11,451 nucleotides of DNA from Treponema sp. UBA937. GTDB lineage: Bacteria > Spirochaetota > Spirochaetia > Treponematales > Breznakiellaceae. Under the pieces are notes generated by a model, which did no database searches, had not been told where the DNA came from, and was given only the letters and a program-made list of their open reading frames with translations. A program made the translations under genes and the position numbers. This document shows positions 5,964 to 11,451 of this stretch, piece by piece (position 1 is the stretch's first letter; the number at the start of each line of letters is the position of its first letter). The stretch is from positions 1 to 11,451 of the forward strand of contig DBDH01000003.1 of the NCBI GenBank assembly GCA_002293455.1. The letters are read 5' to 3'.

Positions 5964-6600
5964 CGTTATCCTCCGCTTCTGTTTTCGCTCCCGGCCGGCG
6001 AAAAACCAAGCGCAAGAGAGCAATCAAGGAAGCTGTAAGAATAAAGCCGCCAAGCGGCGCGGCAAAAACCTGCAAAACAAACTTTTCGCTTATTGCATCC
6101 GAGAAGAGATTCACGGTTCTGCCGGTAAAAGGAACAGAAAGAGTTCCGTATCCAAGAGGCTCCCGAATGAGGGAAATTGCGATAATGATTAAGCCAAAAC
6201 CCAGCGCTTCTTTTAATCCCAAAACAATTCCTTCGACCGGGGAAAGACGATTCACTCTTTTTTCAATCCGGGAACTTAAAAAAGTGACAGGAATGAGAAA
6301 GATAATAAAATAGAGTTTCAGCGCCGATACAGGGTTTATCATACTCAGAATAAGATAAAACAGGCTGCTGATGAAAGTAAGCGTCATGATCATAATTGCC
6401 GTTTCATATTTTTCGGGGATGATGGGCTTTCCAAATAACATAACCAGCAAAGTAACAGCATAGATACCTGCAAAAATCAGAGATACGGCCGTTGAAAATG
6501 ATAAGCGGCCGGAAGCGGCAATCATAAGGGCAAGCCCCGCCAATGACATAAGCGGGGAATCGGGTCCTCTCCATGAATAAGATTTGTCATATTGATTCAT
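5956..6600 (-). CDS. rnfE: RnfE-like membrane subunit with no cysteine
   Basis: A 214-residue protein with six predicted helices (about 14-30, 34-56, 68-88, 94-110, 124-146, 174-200), as in RnfE/NqrD. Family blocks are recognisable: SPLMSLAGLALMIA (15-28) for NPVLVQLLGLCPLLAV, and LGFGLIIIAISLIREPLGYG (133-152) for the GLGF...GAIRE.LGNGTL block. The two cluster-ligand positions are A24 (family GLCP) and T106 (family NCxxLGR, here IPVTFLSSR). The whole protein contains no cysteine, which can be read directly. The acidic tail (KTEAEDNDD) is cytoplasmic or periplasmic depending on topology. ATG is 3 nt after the rnfG stop; AGGGG lies about 8 nt upstream. It overlaps rnfA. Should pair with RnfA in the membrane but cannot hold the usual [2Fe-2S] centre. 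Confidence 0.85.
   Translation of the reverse strand: MNQYDKSYSWRGPDSPLMSLAGLALMIAASGRLSFSTAVSLIFAGIYAVTLLVMLFGKPIIPEKYETAIMIMTLTFISSLFYLILSMINPVSALKLYFIIFLIPVTFLSSRIEKRVNRLSPVEGIVLGLKEALGFGLIIIAISLIREPLGYGTLSVPFTGRTVNLFSDAISEKFVLQVFAAPLGGFILTASLIALLRLVFRRPGAKTEAEDNDD
5970..5974 (-). promoter_or_regulatory. Ribosome-binding site fixing the rnfA start
   Basis: GGAGG, 6 nt before the ATG at 5961-5963 and inside the rnfE coding end. It favours the 193-residue product over the longer open frame beginning at 6023. Confidence 0.75.
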
Positions 6601-6603
6601 ACC

Positions 6604-7068
6604 TTAGTCCCCTCTTCGGATATGTCTTTCGTTTTCTTCGATGTAAATTGTATAAACATCACGTTTTGTTTTTTCTAATCTTCCCCAAATTTGAGCCGAA
6701 TGATCATCCAGGGGGACAAAGTCTTGTACTGTCCCGTCCGAATTTACAAAGACGGCGCATACCGCGGGAACCGCGTTGTCATACATGGTGATAACCACCG
6801 CAATTCCCGCTGAACCTACCACAGAGAAACGTTCGTAATGCTGAAACGTTCTTCCTGATGTCAGTTGGTCCGAGAGCACGGATAACACGCGGCGGCGGTC
6901 ATTATTCTGTATCAGTACCGCATTAATCGTTCTGACCATTCTATGATCCCGAAAGTCCTGGGTAAGATACCAAAGAAGGCCGCCGAAAACAAGAATGCCC
7001 AGAATCCAGCCGGCAAAAATCATCATATCTTTTAATTTGGGGAAATGGTTTTTTATGTATTCCAGCAT
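6604..7068 (-). CDS. rnfG: RnfG-like single-helix extracytoplasmic subunit, shortened, no flavinylation motif
   Basis: 154 residues: a short cytoplasmic N-terminus, one membrane helix at about 15-35 (MMIFAGWILGILVFGGLLWYL), then an extracytoplasmic domain. It occupies the rnfG slot between rnfD and rnfE and has RnfG topology. RnfG proteins are usually near 180-220 residues and end with an S/T-G-A-T/S motif whose threonine carries covalent FMN. This protein has no such motif and stops soon after the stretch that would precede it. The section VVGSAGIAVVITMYDNAVPA (83-102) may be a remnant of the FMN-binding core. The assignment therefore rests mainly on position and topology. Its ATG overlaps the rnfD stop by 1 nt, with an AGGAGG-like site upstream. 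An alternative is an unrelated anchored protein that replaced RnfG. Confidence 0.65.
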   Translation of the reverse strand: MLEYIKNHFPKLKDMMIFAGWILGILVFGGLLWYLTQDFRDHRMVRTINAVLIQNNDRRRVLSVLSDQLTSGRTFQHYERFSVVGSAGIAVVITMYDNAVPAVCAVFVNSDGTVQDFVPLDDHSAQIWGRLEKTKRDVYTIYIEENERHIRRGD

Positions 7069-8126
7069 CAGAACTTCCTCCTGCTTTCATACAGATAACG
7101 GCTTTCGAGGCTTTTTATCAGAGGAATGAAAACATTCAAAAAAACTACGGCAAAAAAAGCGCCGTAAGAAAGCAGCGCCTGGTAACGGAAAATAAAGGTA
7201 AAACATCCGGCCAATATTGAGGCAAAGACTGCCCCAATGGAAGATTTTGGTCCTGTCGCGGGATCGGCCAGGAGGATGAACGCGGCAGCTATTACTCCTC
7301 CTGTTAATAATCCAAAAAGAACATCCCCATCGCCAAGGGAACCGCCAAAAGGAAGGGCGCCGAATATTCTTACGAGAACGGCATACACGCCAAGATAGAT
7401 TGCGGGAATCCAAACGCGGCTTATGCGGGAAGCGGTTAATATGATGCTCCCCGCCAAAAGAGCCAAAAGCCCTCTGTCGGCAATAATGCCGTTTCCGCGC
7501 TGAATAAAAAGATCGAAATAACCGTCAGGAAGTTTTGTACCGAACAATCGGAAAAACACGGAATTCAGCGTGGAAGTGACACTTGCATCCCGGGCGGTGC
7601 CGGTAATTCCCGCAAGTTTTAATATGTCCATAGGAGCCCCTTGAGCATCCGTAATACTGCTTTCAAGAGCGTCATTGATGATAAACAACGGCATATCTTG
7701 AAAAGCTTCACGGAATAACAAAGGCCAGGAAAGAATCACGAAAAGCCAGGCTCCCGCGGCCGGATTCATCCAGTTGGCTCCAAGACCGCCGAAACTATAT
7801 TTTATCACTAAAAGAGCAAAAGCAACGCCAAAAACCACAACGAGCGGATGAATCCGGTTCGGCATGAGCAAAGTGAAAATAAGCGCGGTGGCAATGGTGC
7901 TTCCATCTTTTAAAGAAAAATTCCGTGATTTAACATGCACGAGAAGATCAATCGATACCGCGGAAAAAAGCGCGGCGCAGGCAAGCACGAGGGAAGTTCC
8001 TTTATCGGTCAAAGCCGATTGGATGATCACGAGCAGGGCGCAGCAGTTTACCAGCCACATCCGGCCGGGAGTAGACCGCGAAAGATTTATCTGGGGACGG
8101 TGAACAATACCTGTTTTTCCGGTCAT
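7068..8126 (-). CDS. rnfD: RnfD-like membrane subunit without the flavin-attachment motif
   Basis: A 352-residue polytopic protein with about nine hydrophobic segments, matching RnfD/NqrB in length. Conserved blocks: LKDGSTIATALIFTLLMP (72-89), FGGLGANWMNPAAGAWLF (112-129), the GG...LLADPATGPKS region (276-295; family TDPVTSP). In the family, the loop after the NPA helix carries S-G-A-T, with FMN attached to the threonine by ApbE/Ftp. Here the corresponding loop reads ITDAQGAPMDILK (158-170), with GAP and no threonine. The later family GSIGE-type segment is replaced by GIIADRGLLALL (213-224). ATG follows the rnfC stop after 1 nt, and its own stop overlaps rnfG. The fold and complex membership are well supported; covalent flavin is unlikely. 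Confidence 0.88.
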   Translation of the reverse strand: MTGKTGIVHRPQINLSRSTPGRMWLVNCCALLVIIQSALTDKGTSLVLACAALFSAVSIDLLVHVKSRNFSLKDGSTIATALIFTLLMPNRIHPLVVVFGVAFALLVIKYSFGGLGANWMNPAAGAWLFVILSWPLLFREAFQDMPLFIINDALESSITDAQGAPMDILKLAGITGTARDASVTSTLNSVFFRLFGTKLPDGYFDLFIQRGNGIIADRGLLALLAGSIILTASRISRVWIPAIYLGVYAVLVRIFGALPFGGSLGDGDVLFGLLTGGVIAAAFILLADPATGPKSSIGAVFASILAGCFTFIFRYQALLSYGAFFAVVFLNVFIPLIKSLESRYLYESRRKF

Positions 8127-8127
8127 G

Positions 8128-9435
8128 CTATTTTTTCCTTAACGCTAAATTCTGAATCGAAATACTGAGCGGAATACTTGATGGACAGTTGACGTCACAG
8201 CAGCCGCAGCCATGACATTCACCGGCTCTGCTCACCGCTTCACTGCTGATTTTCTCCGAGCGATTGATTTTGTACAATTCTTCGGGATCGAGCCCTACGG
8301 GACATACCGACCGGCATTCTCCGCAGCTGATGCAATTGCGGAGGCTGCTGATACGGCTCTGTTTTTCCAAAAACGCAAAAAAGGCATAGGTCGTTTTTGT
8401 AACCGGTTCGTCCAAATCAACAACCTCGCTCCCCATGAGGGGAGAACCTGCCGCGATCCGTTTCGGTTCATCAATAAACCCGCCGCATTCCGCGAATATT
8501 GCCCCTATTCTCGTTCCGATTCTTACCCGCATCACCTGCGGGTGTTTTACCGCCGAGCCTCCTACAGCAACATAGCGTTCTATGATAGGTTTTTTATATT
8601 TTACCGCGTCAAAAACAGCCGCAAGCGTTGCCGGTCCTAAAGGGAACAGGGTCCCTATCTCAATATTTTCTTTTTTTTCATAATCGCGCAATACCAATTC
8701 CAGTTCGCGCCGATTGCGCTGCGGATATTTGTTTCCCACAACGATCATGTTCACCGGAACCCCGTATTGTTCAGCTTCCGCGAGAAAACGGCTGCCCAAT
8801 GCTTCTTCGCCGTGGGATACGGCAAATAGTATTTGTTTTGCTCCGGACGCTTTTGCCGCGATAACCGCGCCTTCAACCACATGGGCCATCCTTTCATAAC
8901 AAAGAACGCGGTCGGCAATAAGCCAGGGATCATCAAATACACAGCGGACCACTAAAGAAACGGTTCCCTTTGTATCCTGCAGTTCATGGATCATATCAAT
9001 TACCGGCCTGCCGCTGCCTTCCATTTCGACAATGCCGTATTGTGAAAGAATCCGGCGTATCTCATATTCGGAAAGACCGTTCCAGGGAAACATCTCCTCT
9101 CTCCGGCCCAGTTTCTCAAAGCTGCCTTCCAGGCGGATGACGAGAGCATCATTTATCCTGCCGTCGGACATCCGCCATTTTACGCTGCGGACAACCTTTC
9201 CGGGCAGCGAGGCATGTACATTGGCGGAACCGGTACCGGAATTCCTTCCTATGAGCATACCTTCGGTCACGGTTTCACCCACAGATACTATAGGATACGC
9301 TCCGTTCCCGCAGTGCTGAACCATAGGAATAATACAAAGGGCCGGTAAAAACGCTACAACGCTTTCGCTGTTAACCGGGACCGTGTTGTCTTCATAGATC
9401 ATACCGCCCCTGGGAAAAGAATATACTTTTGTCAT
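8128..9435 (-). CDS. rnfC: RnfC-like iron-sulfur subunit with degenerate FMN/NADH site
   Basis: A 435-residue cytosolic/peripheral protein. The C-terminal ferredoxin domain is intact: C368-xx-C371-xx-C374-xxx-C378-P and C407-xx-C410-xx-C413-xxx-C417-P, two [4Fe-4S] sites. The RnfC N-terminus (FPRGG, 7-11), the KPIIERYVAVGGSAVKHP block (282-299) and the GSPLMGSEVV block (330-339) are recognisable. In the flavin/nucleotide domain the family GLGGAxFPT loop reads VEMEGSGRPV (136-145), the NGAECEP.L..D block reads RCVFDDPWLIAD (164-175), and the YPxGxEKQL block reads YPQRNRRELE (237-246). The residues expected to hold FMN and NADH are thus mostly lost. It begins with an ATGA overlap on the 465-residue protein gene. 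It probably receives or stores electrons through its clusters, but not by the usual NADH dehydrogenase chemistry. Confidence 0.9.
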   Translation of the reverse strand: MTKVYSFPRGGMIYEDNTVPVNSESVVAFLPALCIIPMVQHCGNGAYPIVSVGETVTEGMLIGRNSGTGSANVHASLPGKVVRSVKWRMSDGRINDALVIRLEGSFEKLGRREEMFPWNGLSEYEIRRILSQYGIVEMEGSGRPVIDMIHELQDTKGTVSLVVRCVFDDPWLIADRVLCYERMAHVVEGAVIAAKASGAKQILFAVSHGEEALGSRFLAEAEQYGVPVNMIVVGNKYPQRNRRELELVLRDYEKKENIEIGTLFPLGPATLAAVFDAVKYKKPIIERYVAVGGSAVKHPQVMRVRIGTRIGAIFAECGGFIDEPKRIAAGSPLMGSEVVDLDEPVTKTTYAFFAFLEKQSRISSLRNCISCGECRSVCPVGLDPEELYKINRSEKISSEAVSRAGECHGCGCCDVNCPSSIPLSISIQNLALRKK

Positions 9436-10829
9436 GCTGCAATCCGTTTATCATTATACATAGATATTATTTTTTTTCGCCCCTTGTGTTTGGCTTCCAG
9501 AAAAACAGCAAAAAACACAAACACTGAAAAAAAGAGCAAGGGAACGATTATCTCCGGAGAAACCCATCGTATTGTTTGTTCCGCACTCCCTTGTATATGA
9601 TCTGTTACATCTTTTAATGGGAAAAAAACCGTATCAAGCAATTCCGGAGTTTCAGAATACGGCATAAGGGAAGCGGCAACAAGCCCGTCATCTCCCAATT
9701 GATATATTTTATATTGATAATTATCGGCCTTTTCCCCTAAAGGAATAAAAGAAAAATTCCGCTGAAAGCGGACATGTTCCTCAAAATCCGTTTGGGACAC
9801 AAGACGGCTTTGATCAAACGCAAAAACACCGTCGGTATAATGCATAAAAAACGATAAAACGAGAAGCGTTACGGCGGCGGCGGAAAAAGGAAGCGCGGAA
9901 ATACAATGATGGAGAATATTCCGATGTTCTCCGGTTATGGGAACCGGCAAAAAGCGGACGCGCTGAGAAACGCCGCTCCGGTTTATGCCGCGCCGGAGCA
10001 AGATACCAAACAACACGGAAAGCGCCGAAAACAACAGAACGCTGTATAAGAGAGAAACACCGGTTAAAACAGCGGCAACAATATACAGAAGGAAAAATCC
10101 CGCCGCCGAAATCACGGAATACCGGTATAGGGATATATGTTCAAAGACGCTTCTTTTTGTTCCATACCGGCGGCCCGCAAACCATTCGCTTAAAGAGCTA
10201 ATCAACACCGAAAAAAAGACTACGAGCAAAGCGGAAAGTAGAAATCCCGAAGGCCCCCAAAAGAGGAAACCCGACATGGGGAAAAATATTCCGGCAACGG
10301 GACGCAATTTCTTGAAAAAGCACAAGGTTCCGGCAAAGGCCGCAAAAAAAAGCGCCCACGAAAGATACGGCGGCATTTTGACACCGATAAACTCTGTTTC
10401 GTGGGGAATACTTTCCAAAAGAGCCTCGATGTGCTTTATGGTTCTTTGAGGCGAAAATTCCTGCTTTTTCAAAGGGATAAAGATAAAACGCTTTCCGTGC
10501 TGGGAAAAAAAGCGTTCCAATTTTTCCGCATATCCGTCGTTGCGGGGATCAAAATCGAAAACATAATCATCGTATTGATGGAGCGGAATTTGCTTTATTT
10601 CTCCAAAATCGTCAAGAAAAACGGTCTGGGTGGATGAAGAAACAATATCCCGAATTCCGCCGGAATCCAACAGAGAAACCGCGTCTTCATCGTGTATTTC
10701 GGCATCAATTTTTACTACGGTATAAGCGGTATCCGAAACGGAAGGGGCCAGCATCACCGCACATAAAACGGAAACCGCGGTAAGAACAAGAATAATGCTG
10801 CTCAATGCAAGGGTTTTATATATTTGCAT
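9432..10829 (-). CDS. Unrecognised eight-helix membrane protein encoded with the Rnf-like operon
   Basis: 465 residues, no family recognised. Predicted topology fits the positive-inside rule: helix 1 at 7-28, an extracytoplasmic domain at 29-154, helices at about 155-172, 178-192, 195-213, 236-254, 257-278 and 308-328, a second extracytoplasmic domain at 329-425, and a last helix at 426-445 with a basic tail. Cytoplasmic loops carry FFKK, GRRYGTKR and RRGINRSGVSQRVR. The first outer domain is acidic (LDDFGEIK, QYDDYVFDFDPRNDGY). It has only three scattered cysteines (C23, C170, C309) and no ferredoxin motif, so it does not replace RnfB chemically. The stop overlaps the rnfC start (ATGA), and it lies 15 nt after the DUF212 gene, so it is very likely made with, and perhaps part of, the Rnf-like complex. 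SD is weak (GGGAA). Confidence 0.8.
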   Translation of the reverse strand: MQIYKTLALSSIILVLTAVSVLCAVMLAPSVSDTAYTVVKIDAEIHDEDAVSLLDSGGIRDIVSSSTQTVFLDDFGEIKQIPLHQYDDYVFDFDPRNDGYAEKLERFFSQHGKRFIFIPLKKQEFSPQRTIKHIEALLESIPHETEFIGVKMPPYLSWALFFAAFAGTLCFFKKLRPVAGIFFPMSGFLFWGPSGFLLSALLVVFFSVLISSLSEWFAGRRYGTKRSVFEHISLYRYSVISAAGFFLLYIVAAVLTGVSLLYSVLLFSALSVLFGILLRRGINRSGVSQRVRFLPVPITGEHRNILHHCISALPFSAAAVTLLVLSFFMHYTDGVFAFDQSRLVSQTDFEEHVRFQRNFSFIPLGEKADNYQYKIYQLGDDGLVAASLMPYSETPELLDTVFFPLKDVTDHIQGSAEQTIRWVSPEIIVPLLFFSVFVFFAVFLEAKHKGRKKIISMYNDKRIAA

Positions 10830-10844
10830 GAATTCCCGGTTTTT

Positions 10845-11345
10845 TTAAAGGTGAAAGAACGCTGCAGAAATCAACATTCCCAGAATGGCTCCAATCACAA
10901 CTTCCATTGGTTCATGACCATGCACTTCTTTCACGGGATGAAAATCAATCTTCAATTTATCAGATACGTTTTTCCCAAGGCCGTTAAGAACCCTGCCCTG
11001 AACGCCGGAAGAACGCCTGACTCCCAAGGAATCCCGCATAATCACAAAAGCCAGAAACATAGTTACAATGAAGAGGTTTGAACCGAAGCCTTCCACAAAT
11101 CCAATAGACATTGCCAAAGAAGACGCCAACGCGGAATGACTGGACGGCATACCGCCGGATCTCCAAACAAGCGTTTCAAAAATATCTTTGAGCGATTGTT
11201 TTTTTATGCGGAAAAGCGCCGCAATTGTTTTTATAAGCTGAGCCAAGAACCAGCTTGTAACAGCAGATAAAAAAACAGGATTGCGAAAAAAAGCTCTGAG
11301 ATATTCTGTTTTTAACGATTCAGAAACCGACATTTCCCCTAGCAT
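10845..11345 (-). CDS. Divergent PAP2 (DUF212, YuiD-like) membrane protein
   Basis: 166 residues; an integral membrane protein of the divergent PAP2 family, whose members are thought to be phosphatase-like but whose substrate is generally unassigned. The signatures are all present: NPVFLSAVTSWFLAQLIKT (22-40), SGGMPSSHSALASSLA (63-78), IMRDSLGVRRSSGVQGRVLN (102-121) and VKEVHGHEPMEVVIGAILG (138-156). The length is normal and the C-terminus complete. The start is ambiguous: ATG at 11345 has no clear Shine-Dalgarno, and a second in-frame ATG at 11333 has AGGGG only 2 nt upstream. First visible gene of the operon; 15 nt separate it from the next. If it acts on polyprenyl or lipid phosphates, the operon may touch envelope lipid metabolism, but this is speculative. 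Confidence 0.88.
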   Translation of the reverse strand: MLGEMSVSESLKTEYLRAFFRNPVFLSAVTSWFLAQLIKTIAALFRIKKQSLKDIFETLVWRSGGMPSSHSALASSLAMSIGFVEGFGSNLFIVTMFLAFVIMRDSLGVRRSSGVQGRVLNGLGKNVSDKLKIDFHPVKEVHGHEPMEVVIGAILGMLISAAFFHL

Positions 11346-11348
11346 TTA

Positions 11349-11370
11349 CCGTGAAGGGGCTCTTTGTCAA
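11349..11370 (-). promoter_or_regulatory. Possible -35 element ahead of the DUF212-rnf operon
   Basis: A consensus TTGACA lies at 11365-11370 on the minus strand. The hexamer 16 nt downstream is TAAATG (11343-11348), a weak -10 that overlaps the first candidate ATG. If used, the transcript would begin within a few bases of the second ATG and be nearly leaderless. The spacer is given as the feature. Low certainty. Confidence 0.25.
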
Positions 11371-11411
11371 GGGTAATACGAACAAGATAGGCGGGCGCAT
11401 ACTTTTTAATG

Positions 11412-11431
11412 AAAAATTGTTACACAGAGGA
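11412..11431. repeat. 20-nt direct repeat shared with 2952-2971
   Basis: AAAAATTGTTACACAGAGGA is identical and in the same orientation to 2952-2971, where it begins the degenerate CACAGAG repeat stretch. Here it runs straight into the TTGCAAAAC palindrome. Together the two copies bracket the GH57 and rnf block. Confidence 0.6.
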
Positions 11432-11451
11432 GCCTCTTGCAAAACTCGGTT
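11430..11451. repeat. Palindromic repeat, TTGCAAAAC type, copy 3, cut by window end
   Basis: GAGCCTCTTGCAAAACTCGG is the left arm and start of loop of the same element as at 1550-1604 and 5337-5377. The predicted right arm (about TTTTGCAAGAGGCTC) lies outside the window. Confidence 0.55.

Noticed and set aside
6023..6023. Longer rnfA start adding 20 residues
   Set aside because: The ATG at 5963 has GGAGG 6 nt upstream and yields the normal RnfA N-terminus starting in helix 1.

Overview
The window looks like part of a spirochaete chromosome, most likely Treponema (perhaps a gut species). This is inferred from three things: an Rnf-type operon lying next to a GH57/DUF1925/DUF1926 protein, a sugar-type solute-binding protein whose mature start is A-GGGK, and short palindromic repeats built on TTGCAAAAC. 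No rRNA or other taxonomic marker is present, so the assignment is moderate. Every convincing gene is on the minus strand, so transcription runs from high to low coordinates.

Layout in order of transcription. (1) 11345-5382 is a compact seven-gene operon: a divergent PAP2 (DUF212) membrane protein, an unrecognised 465-residue eight-helix membrane protein, then rnfC, rnfD, rnfG, rnfE and rnfA. The last six genes overlap or are separated by at most 3 nt. A 17-bp-arm palindrome closes the block just after the rnfA stop. (2) 5104-3125 is a complete GH57-family protein with its own promoter, but the residue at the catalytic nucleophile position is not glutamate. (3) 3124-2717 is a low-GC intergenic stretch. 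It holds degenerate CACAGAG repeats and a clear promoter overlapped by two palindromic operators, followed by a possible 24-codon leader ORF. (4) 2716-1610 is an enolase-superfamily (mandelate racemase/muconate lactonizing) enzyme. (5) 1330-20 is a carbohydrate-type ABC solute-binding protein. Palindromes lie between (4) and (5), and the two probably form one catabolic unit whose permease genes would lie beyond position 1.

The main discovery is the Rnf block. By overall sequence, gene order (C-D-G-E-A) and membrane topology it is an Rnf/Nqr-type complex, yet almost every cofactor site of the trans-membrane electron path is absent. RnfE has no cysteine at all. RnfA has Arg and Gly where the two intramembrane [2Fe-2S] cysteines should be. 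RnfD and RnfG lack the S/T-G-A-T flavinylation motif. RnfC has lost the glycine-rich and acidic FMN/NADH loops, and rnfB is not in the operon. Only the two CxxCxxCxxxCP [4Fe-4S] motifs of RnfC survive. All reading frames are intact and tightly coupled, which argues against simple decay. This looks like a repurposed, cofactor-stripped Rnf complex that has gained one or two extra membrane subunits. The motif comparisons come from remembered family consensus and need alignment to confirm; the absence of cysteine and of SGAT motifs is directly visible.
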